A stretch of 64,000 bases of DNA from Ectothiorhodospira marina (GTDB lineage Bacteria > Pseudomonadota > Gammaproteobacteria > Ectothiorhodospirales > Ectothiorhodospiraceae). Position 1 is the stretch's first letter. The number at the start of each line of letters is the position of its first letter. Location of the stretch: positions 372,001 through 436,000 of the forward strand of contig NZ_FOAA01000001.1 in NCBI RefSeq assembly GCF_900109495.1. The letters are read 5' to 3'. The notes under the pieces were generated by a model. That model ran no database searches and was not told the origin of the DNA. It saw only the letters and a program-made list of their open reading frames with translations. Below, piece by piece: positions 58,258-64,000 of the stretch. The translations under genes were made by a program, and so were the position numbers.

Positions 58258-59390
58258 TGCAAGCGACCTCCACCACCAAGCGACCCACGCGGGCCGCGGA
58301 CATGACGGCCTGCCGATCTCTCCTGTGTGACGGCTCCCGGTCCTTCTATGCGGCCTCCCTGTTCCTGCCCCGGCAGATCCGGGAGCCTGCCACGGCCATG
58401 TATGCCTTTTGCCGGCTTGCGGATGATGCCATCGATCTGGACGATGGTCGTGGTGACGGTCTGGAGCGCATGCAGGATCGTCTCGATCGGATTTATGAGG
58501 GGAATCCCCGCAACTTTTCCGCGGACCGGGCCTTTGCCCGGGTGGTGCAGCGCTTCTCCATCCCGCAGGCTCTTCCGCAGGCCCTGCTGGAGGGCTTTGA
58601 GTGGGACACGGGTGGGCGAACCTATCCGGACCTGGCTTCACTGGAGGCCTACGGTGCCCGGGTGGCGGGCACCGTGGGGGCCATGATGACCCTGGTCATG
58701 GGCGTGCGTTCTCCCGATGCCCTGGCCCGTGCCTGCGACATGGGCGTGGCGATGCAATTGACCAATATCGCCCGGGATGTGGGGGAGGATGCCCGCAATG
58801 GCCGCATCTATCTGCCGTTGAACTGGATGGAGGAACACGGTATCGACGTCGAGGCCTTCCTGGCCGATCCGCAATTCACTCCAGAAGTGGGGCAGGTGAT
58901 CCAGCGTCTGCTGGAGGCCGCTGACAGGCTCTATGAACGGGGTGCTGTCGGCGTTCAGACCCTGCCGCCCTCATGCCGGCCCGGGATTCAGGCGGCCATG
59001 GCATTGTATTCCGAGATCGGCCGGGAAGTGGAACGCAACGGCCTGGACTCCATCAATCAACGCGCTGTGGTGTCGCCATCCCGCAAGATCCGGGCCTTGA
59101 CCCAGATGTTCCGTCGGTTCAGCGACAAACAACTGGCCGTGATGAATCGGATCCTCGTGGAAGAACCCCTGGAGGCCAATCGTTTCCTGGTGGACGCGGT
59201 GCGTGAGCATCCCTTTGGTCGGGACAGCATCCGTCCCACCGCCATGGCCATGGGACGGGTCGAGCACCGCCTGATGTGGCTGCATAATCTTTTCCACCGT
59301 CTGGAGGAGCGGGATCGCTCCATGCGTCCGGCTGCCAAGACCAGTGCCCTGGCCCGCAACCGGGATCGCGGGGACGTGGCCCTGGGTTAG
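58254..59390 (+). CDS. crtB: Phytoene synthase
   Basis: 378 residues. Active-site motifs FCRLADDAIDLDDG and LTNIARDVGEDARNGRIYLP. It condenses two geranylgeranyl diphosphates to phytoene. Paralogue of HpnC and HpnD encoded 6-7 kb upstream. It converges with crtC, the two stop codons overlapping. Confidence 0.97.
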   Translation: MMQATSTTKRPTRAADMTACRSLLCDGSRSFYAASLFLPRQIREPATAMYAFCRLADDAIDLDDGRGDGLERMQDRLDRIYEGNPRNFSADRAFARVVQRFSIPQALPQALLEGFEWDTGGRTYPDLASLEAYGARVAGTVGAMMTLVMGVRSPDALARACDMGVAMQLTNIARDVGEDARNGRIYLPLNWMEEHGIDVEAFLADPQFTPEVGQVIQRLLEAADRLYERGAVGVQTLPPSCRPGIQAAMALYSEIGREVERNGLDSINQRAVVSPSRKIRALTQMFRRFSDKQLAVMNRILVEEPLEANRFLVDAVREHPFGRDSIRPTAMAMGRVEHRLMWLHNLFHRLEERDRSMRPAAKTSALARNRDRGDVALG

Positions 59391-60457
59391 CCCCGAGCCC
59401 GACGGGGCATCCGAAAAGGCAGCATCAAACGCACGACCGGGTTATCGAAGCGATCCAGCGAAAGGCTCTCGTGGAAAGCGACGGCCTTCTCCCCATGGAT
59501 GCGTGCATCCAGCAGCGAGCGCGCATAGAAGGGGGTGTCCTCGAAGGTATGCCGGATCGCGGCGCTACCCGCGTCGGCGCGGGTGGCCCTGGGGGCACGC
59601 CAGATGCGCGCCGTGGGCAGGGCATGGGCAGGTGGTGGTTCTACCTCCCGTGCCTTTCCGTCCGCATCGAAGCGCAGCGCAAGCAGGCTGTGACCACCAT
59701 CGCGGCGGTCTGCTTCATAGAGCACCATGGTCTCCTGATTCTCCATTACTGCGCGCGACCAGTCCCAGTAGCGGAAGCCTTTTTCCACCGGCTCCTCGCC
59801 GCGGTTGCTGTCCAGGTATCCGGGCCCTTGCCATCGAAGACCAGGTTGTTCCAGATCCACCTCCACCCGTGCCGAGGGCGCGATGGGGCGCCATTGGTGC
59901 AGGCCCTGGCCGTCCAGGGCGAAACTGTAATCGGTCAGACAGTGGGGTGTCAGGCGGACCTGCCCCCGGAGTTTTGAGGGGATGGGCGCGGTGGTCTCGT
60001 CAATGGTCACTGTCAGTGCCTGACCATCCCAGGACAGGCTGCTGGGGCCGATGGTCAGATGGTGGCTGTCCCGTGCCAGGTCGCCTCGCCCCCGTTCCGT
60101 CATGGCCCACCGCTTCATGTCGCCGTACAAGGCCACATTGATGGCGCAGTGGTGATTCGGATCCGGATTGCCGCGGCGGCGGGCCCAGGCATAGTAAGGG
60201 GAGAAGACGCTACCCACGAAGCCGATCAGGGTGATCCCGTGGCGACCGTCATCGCTCAAGGCATCCAGGTACCACCACAGGTAACCCCCTGGAGTTACCG
60301 TTTCCGTGAAGTCAGGTCCTCGCGCAGGGCCGATGCCGCCAGACGTCCCGAGAGGGTCGCCATGGGCACGCCGGCGCCCGGATGCACGCTCCCGCCCGTC
60401 AGGTACAGGCCCGGAATCCGGCTGCGGGCCCCCGGGCGATTGAACGTGGCCCTCCAT
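59387..60457 (-). CDS. crtC: Carotenoid 1,2-hydratase (hydroxyneurosporene synthase)
   Basis: The conserved protein begins around 60320 (TETVTPGGYLWWYLDALSDDG), then GFVGSVFSPYYAWARRRGNPDPNHHCAINVALYG and later YWDWSRAVME. It adds water to the C-1 end of neurosporene or lycopene. No in-frame ATG, GTG or TTG lies between about 60320 and the ATG at 60457, so the nearest canonical start gives 356 residues and overlaps crtD by 163 bp. The start is therefore uncertain; the reading frame itself is firm. Confidence 0.88.
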   Translation of the reverse strand: MEGHVQSPGGPQPDSGPVPDGRERASGRRRAHGDPLGTSGGIGPARGPDFTETVTPGGYLWWYLDALSDDGRHGITLIGFVGSVFSPYYAWARRRGNPDPNHHCAINVALYGDMKRWAMTERGRGDLARDSHHLTIGPSSLSWDGQALTVTIDETTAPIPSKLRGQVRLTPHCLTDYSFALDGQGLHQWRPIAPSARVEVDLEQPGLRWQGPGYLDSNRGEEPVEKGFRYWDWSRAVMENQETMVLYEADRRDGGHSLLALRFDADGKAREVEPPPAHALPTARIWRAPRATRADAGSAAIRHTFEDTPFYARSLLDARIHGEKAVAFHESLSLDRFDNPVVRLMLPFRMPRRARG

Positions 60458-61797
60458 CCATGTGTGGCCTGGCCGTACAACCCCCCGCCCGTCCCGGGGA
60501 ACAGTCCCTCGAACTGGGTGGGTGTGGTGACCACGGGGTGCTCCGTCCCCGGTTTCACCCGTAATCCACAGCGTTCCAGCACCCGGAAAGCATTCTCCTG
60601 GCATTGAGCGATCTCCTGTTCATCAAAGGCATGGTGGTCGCCGATGGGTGGGGCATTGATCAGGCACAGCAGACGTTCGGCGCCCGATACCCCATTGCCG
60701 TCCCGATCGCCACGATCCTGGGCACAGATGTACACCGTGGGTTCAGTCGGCACCCGGCCATGCTTGAAGATGTGGTCGAATTCGGCCGGATAATCACGGC
60801 AGAAGAACACATTATGACGCAGCAGCGGGAATCCGTCAGTGGGTGCCCGCAGGTTCCAGGTCATGGCGGACAGGGAGCGTCCCTCGCGAGCCACGGGTGC
60901 CACCGCACGGCAGGCCTGCGTACCCAGCAGGCCATGGCTCAGGGCGGCAATGTCCGTGTTGGAGATCACCGCATCGGCGGTCAGCGTCTCGCCGTCGGCC
61001 AGACGCACCCCCGTGACCCGGCCGCCACGGGTTTCGATGGCATCCACTTGGGTCCGGTAGTGTACCTTGGCACCGCGCGCCTGGGCCAGGGACGCCAGGG
61101 CTTCAGGGATTCGGGCCATGCCGCCCTCCACCATCCATACCCCTTCCTGCTCCACATGGGCCACCAGCATCAGCGTCGCCGGTGCGAGGAAGGGGGAGGA
61201 TCCACAGTACGTGGAGTAGCGCCCGAACAGCTGCCGCAACCGGGGATCATGAAAATGCTGGCCCAGGGCGCGCCAGAGGGTGTCGTAGGGTGAGATGCGC
61301 ATGAGTCCACCCAGGCCGCGGATGCCAGCGCGCCCGACCAGGCTCAGTGGCGTGGGTCGGGTGCCGCGAATGAACGGCCCTTCCAGGGTCTGGTAGGTAC
61401 GTCGTGCGCGCTCGCAGAACTGCTCGAACCGTTTGGCCTCGGCGGCACCGGCGAAGCGGCCCACGGCGTCCACCGAGGCCTTGTGGTCCGCGTGCAGGTC
61501 AAAGCGCTCATCCTCGCTCCAGGCGTGGCGAGCCAGGATCGACATGGGCTGCAGTTGCAGATGGTCCGTCAGGGATGTGTCAACCGAATCGAACAGTTCC
61601 TCGAATACCCACCGCATGGTGAATACGGTGGGTCCCGCATCGATTCGAGCGTCGCCGACACCCACTTCGCGGATCTTCCCTCCGGGGCGGGCTGCCTGCT
61701 CCAGAACGGTGACATTCATGCCGGCGTGCGCCAGTTCCAGAGCGGCGGAGAGGCCCGCAATGCCCGCCCCAATGATGGCAATATTGGGTGTGCCCAT
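60295..61797 (-). CDS. crtD: Hydroxyneurosporene desaturase (3,4-desaturase)
   Basis: 500 residues from ATG 61797 with AAGGAATC upstream. FAD motif IAIIGAGIAGLSAALELAHAGMNVTVLEQ, GGKIREVGVGDARIDAGPTVF and C-terminal GLYLTGGSVHPGAGVPMATL. It desaturates the C-3,4 bond of hydroxylated carotenoids. Precedes crtC; divergent from crtE across 111 bp. Confidence 0.95.
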   Translation of the reverse strand: MGTPNIAIIGAGIAGLSAALELAHAGMNVTVLEQAARPGGKIREVGVGDARIDAGPTVFTMRWVFEELFDSVDTSLTDHLQLQPMSILARHAWSEDERFDLHADHKASVDAVGRFAGAAEAKRFEQFCERARRTYQTLEGPFIRGTRPTPLSLVGRAGIRGLGGLMRISPYDTLWRALGQHFHDPRLRQLFGRYSTYCGSSPFLAPATLMLVAHVEQEGVWMVEGGMARIPEALASLAQARGAKVHYRTQVDAIETRGGRVTGVRLADGETLTADAVISNTDIAALSHGLLGTQACRAVAPVAREGRSLSAMTWNLRAPTDGFPLLRHNVFFCRDYPAEFDHIFKHGRVPTEPTVYICAQDRGDRDGNGVSGAERLLCLINAPPIGDHHAFDEQEIAQCQENAFRVLERCGLRVKPGTEHPVVTTPTQFEGLFPGTGGGLYGQATHGWRATFNRPGARSRIPGLYLTGGSVHPGAGVPMATLSGRLAASALREDLTSRKR

Positions 61798-61841
61798 GTG
61801 ATTCCTTGTCGTTCGGCCAACGCCTTTGACTCGGCCCTGGC

Positions 61842-61870
61842 TTGTGTCTATGCTGAGCGAATCGTATAAA
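61842..61870 (+). promoter_or_regulatory. Sigma-70 promoter of crtE
   Basis: TTGTGT (61842-61847) and TATAAA (61865-61870) with a 17-base spacer, upstream of the crtE ATG at 61909. Confidence 0.6.
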
Positions 61871-61888
61871 TGACAACCTAACCTTACA
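61871..61888. promoter_or_regulatory. PpsR/CrtJ-like site at crtE/crtD
   Basis: TGA-N12-ACA, one base off the known repressor palindrome TGT-N12-ACA. It lies directly after the crtE -10 box, where binding would block transcription when oxygen is present. Confidence 0.5.
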
Positions 61889-61908
61889 CTACGGGGCGGA
61901 GGCACACC

Positions 61909-62778
61909 ATGGAAGCCACGACGCGAATCGAGCAGGCACTTGAACAGGCTCTGGCTGATGGCGAGTCGCCGGCAGGGCCGCCGTTATTGCTTGAAGCGAT
62001 TCGCTATGCGGTGTTTCCAGGGGGCGCCCGGATTCGCCCCCAATTGGTGCTGGCCGTGGCTCAGGCGTGCGGTGATGATGCCCCGGAAGTCACTGATGCC
62101 GCCCTGGCCTCCATTGAACTGATGCACTGCGCCTCCCTGGTGCATGATGACCTGCCCTGTTTTGATAGTGCTGACATGCGTCGCGGCAAGCCCTCTGTTC
62201 ATGCTGCGTATGGCGAGCGCCTGGCCGTGCTGGGCGGGGATGCCCTGATCGTTCTGGCCATGGAGGTACTGGCGCGGGGTACGGCCAATTCACCGGAGCG
62301 CCTTGCTCCCTTGTTGCTCACGGTGGGGCAGGGAGTGGGTGTGCCCTCGGGAATCATTGCGGGTCAGGCCTGGGAGTGTGAACCCAAGGTGGACCTGGCG
62401 GAGTACCAGCGTGCCAAGACTGGCGCCTTGTTTGCGGCGGCCACCATGGTGGGTGCCGCAGCAGCGGGTGAGGACCCGGCTCCCTGGCGTGCCCTGGGTG
62501 AGAAACTCGGGGAGGCCTTCCAGGTGGCGGATGATCTGCGCGACGCGGTGTCCAATTCCGAAGAACTGGGTAAACCGGTGGGTCAGGACGAGGCCCTGGA
62601 CCGGCCCAATGCAGTGCGTCAGTTGGGTGTCAAGGGTGCCACCGAACGCCTGAAGCGTCTGCTTGAAGAGGCGATGGACTCCATTCCCGCTTGCCCGGGC
62701 GAGGCAGAACTGCGGGTGCTGCTCATGAAGCAGGCTTCCAAATTCCTGCCCAAGGAACTGGCCCAGCAGGCCGCCTGA
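61909..62778 (+). CDS. crtE: Geranylgeranyl diphosphate synthase
   Basis: 289 residues. First aspartate-rich motif SLVHDDLPCFDSADMRRGKPS (DDxxxxD form) and second FQVADDLRDAVSN; FPGGARIRPQLVLA near the N-terminus. It makes the C20 precursor for carotenoids and the bacteriochlorophyll tail. Start ATG after GGGGCGGAGGCACACC. Runs with crtF. Confidence 0.96.
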   Translation: MEATTRIEQALEQALADGESPAGPPLLLEAIRYAVFPGGARIRPQLVLAVAQACGDDAPEVTDAALASIELMHCASLVHDDLPCFDSADMRRGKPSVHAAYGERLAVLGGDALIVLAMEVLARGTANSPERLAPLLLTVGQGVGVPSGIIAGQAWECEPKVDLAEYQRAKTGALFAAATMVGAAAAGEDPAPWRALGEKLGEAFQVADDLRDAVSNSEELGKPVGQDEALDRPNAVRQLGVKGATERLKRLLEEAMDSIPACPGEAELRVLLMKQASKFLPKELAQQAA

Positions 62779-62793
62779 ACCCAGGCAACTCCC

Positions 62794-63951
62794 ATGACAA
62801 GATACTGGAAGCGGATGGCGACAGGTGCGCCATCCGAGGCACTTTGGCGCGGCGGTTTTCTGTCGCTGCGTAATCGCATCCTCTCTAATCCCGCCTTTCA
62901 GCGCTGGGCAGCTGCGTTCCCTCTGACGCGGCCCATCGCCCGCCGGCGGGCTCGCCACCTGTTCGATATCGTGGCTGGGTTCGTCTACTCGCAAGTGCTT
63001 TATACCTGCGTGAGGCTCAAACTGCTGGATCATCTGCACGCGGAGGGGCCGCAAGCCGTGCCGGAATTGGCGCGTTACATGGATATGCCCGAGGAAAACT
63101 GCCTGCTGTTGCTCAAGGCAGCGGCATCACTGAAGCTGGTGGAATACTATGGGCGGGGCTGTTATGGGCTCGGCGCGCAGGGTGCCGCCATGATGGCCAA
63201 TCCCGGCATTGCCGCCATGGTGGATCACCATGCCATGCTTTACGAGGATCTCATGGACCCCGTGGGCCTGTTGCGTGGGCATTATCCGCAAACCCGGCTG
63301 GGTGAATATTGGGCCTATGCGGGTGACACGCCGCCAACAACACTGGCTGGCGAGCGGATCACCCCCTACACCCAGCTCATGTCGGTTTCACAGCAACTGG
63401 TGGCCGAAGAAATTCTCGATGCCTTCAACCCCGCCGGATACAAGCGACTGATGGATCTTGGCGGCGGTAATGCCACATTCCTGTCTGCGGTGGCCCGCCG
63501 TGCACCTGACATCGAGCTTGTGCTTTACGACCTGCCAGCCGTGGCCAAGCAGGCTCGTGAAACCTTTCAGGCTCAGGGGTTGGGGCATCGAGCCACTGCC
63601 GTAGGCGGGGATTTCTTCACGGATGAATTGCCCGGGGGGGCTGACCTCATCTCCCTGGTGCGTGTGGTCCATGATCACAATGACGACCACATCCTGGGGT
63701 TGCTTCGCGCTGTGCGCGAAGCCCTGCCCGATGATGGCGCGCTGCTGTTGGCGGAGCCGATGTCCGGCACCCGGGGTGCCGAGCCCATAGGGGATGCCTA
63801 TTTTGGTGTTTATCTGTTCGCCATGGGGCGAGGGCGCCCCAGAACGCCCGCTGAAATCGAAATTTTATTAAGAGAATCAGGGTTTAGCCGTGTGCGCCTG
63901 CTGAATACCAGGAATCCCTTATTGACTCGTGTCATGTTGGCCCAGCCATGA
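62794..63951 (+). CDS. crtF: Demethylspheroidene/hydroxyneurosporene O-methyltransferase
   Basis: 385 residues. An N-terminal dimerisation part with winged helix (FDIVAGFVYSQVLYTCVRLKLLDHL) precedes an S-adenosylmethionine domain with LMDLGGGNATFLSAVARRAPDIELVLYDLP (about 225-255) and LVRVVHDHNDDHILGLLRAVREALPDDGALLLAEPM. It methylates the C-1 hydroxyl produced by CrtC. The final gene of the window. Confidence 0.95.
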   Translation: MTRYWKRMATGAPSEALWRGGFLSLRNRILSNPAFQRWAAAFPLTRPIARRRARHLFDIVAGFVYSQVLYTCVRLKLLDHLHAEGPQAVPELARYMDMPEENCLLLLKAAASLKLVEYYGRGCYGLGAQGAAMMANPGIAAMVDHHAMLYEDLMDPVGLLRGHYPQTRLGEYWAYAGDTPPTTLAGERITPYTQLMSVSQQLVAEEILDAFNPAGYKRLMDLGGGNATFLSAVARRAPDIELVLYDLPAVAKQARETFQAQGLGHRATAVGGDFFTDELPGGADLISLVRVVHDHNDDHILGLLRAVREALPDDGALLLAEPMSGTRGAEPIGDAYFGVYLFAMGRGRPRTPAEIEILLRESGFSRVRLLNTRNPLLTRVMLAQP

Positions 63952-63962
63952 CATCGGGGCCG

Positions 63963-63980
63963 TGTTAGTTTGGGTTGACA
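63963..63980. promoter_or_regulatory. PpsR/CrtJ site and -35 box at the right edge
   Basis: Perfect TGT-N12-ACA (63963-63980); its 3' half overlaps a TTGACA (63975-63980) that looks like a -35 box. In the usual arrangement after crtEF, the gene beyond the window would be bchC, so this is probably its promoter. Confidence 0.65.
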
Positions 63981-64000
63981 ACCTCTAGGGTCACGCTAGA

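Overview
This 64 kb window comes from a GC-rich anoxygenic phototroph that fixes nitrogen. It carries a nearly complete molybdenum nitrogenase cluster and one arm of a bacteriochlorophyll/carotenoid photosynthesis gene cluster of the spirilloxanthin type (crtI, B, C, D, E, F). It also has hopanoid-type squalene genes and a gammaproteobacterial housekeeping block (yciO-like gene, M50 peptidase, trpS, scpA, scpB, rluB; single-chain PurL). The combination points to a purple sulfur gammaproteobacterium, most likely of the Ectothiorhodospira/Ectothiorhodospiraceae kind. The genus is inference.

Layout. 1-1049: trailer end of a type I-E-like CRISPR array (18 repeats, the first cut by the window edge), running directly into a truncated copy of a small minus-strand gene whose intact relative lies at 1170-1382. 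1640-3208: an AAA-ATPase-like/PD-(D/E)XK protein. 3485-3838: tmRNA (ssrA, minus strand). 4116-8012: purL. 8025-9438: two glycosyltransferases. 9443-10267: draT, divergent from nifH. 10442-24701: nifHDKT-nifY, nifENX-fdxB-nifU-nifS, nifV-nifW-nifZ-nifM. -24/-12 (sigma-54) promoters and perfect NifA sites (TGT-N10-ACA) are visible before nifH and nifE; nifV has a perfect NifA site but a weaker promoter. 24792-28406: metallo-beta-lactamase protein, small membrane protein, citrate synthase, bfd and bfr. 28463-29116: IalB-like protein and tRNA-Arg(CCT). 29302-33043: nucleotide-sugar genes (dehydrogenase, epimerase, phosphomannomutase). 33205-40856: folding lipoprotein, YciI, YciO-like protein, M50 protease, trpS, scpAB, moaB, rluB and an EndoIII-like protein. 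40879-47921: a minus-strand signalling operon (YfiR, hybrid histidine kinase, REC-GGDEF-EAL protein, TonB-dependent receptor). 48132-52007: hpnC-hpnD-hpnE-SDR operon. 52864-63951: bchI-bchD-bchO-crtI-crtB, then crtC/crtD on the other strand, then crtE-crtF. The window stops inside what looks like the next photosynthesis promoter, with a perfect PpsR/CrtJ palindrome at its edge.

How the parts work together. nifHDK make nitrogenase. nifE, N, X, Y, V, U, S, M, W and Z supply cofactor assembly, homocitrate, Fe-S clusters and maturation. fdxB probably passes electrons. DraT switches NifH off by ADP-ribosylation. The bch genes form the BchID-BchO part of Mg-chelatase, and crtE/B/I/C/D/F cover geranylgeranyl diphosphate to methoxylated carotenoids. 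hpnCDE pull isoprenoid (farnesyl diphosphate) towards squalene right beside the carotenoid genes.

Dispersed repeats are common in the gaps: REP-like palindromes resembling those of Pseudomonas, and a C-rich hairpin family. No transposase, integrase, rRNA or replication origin was seen.
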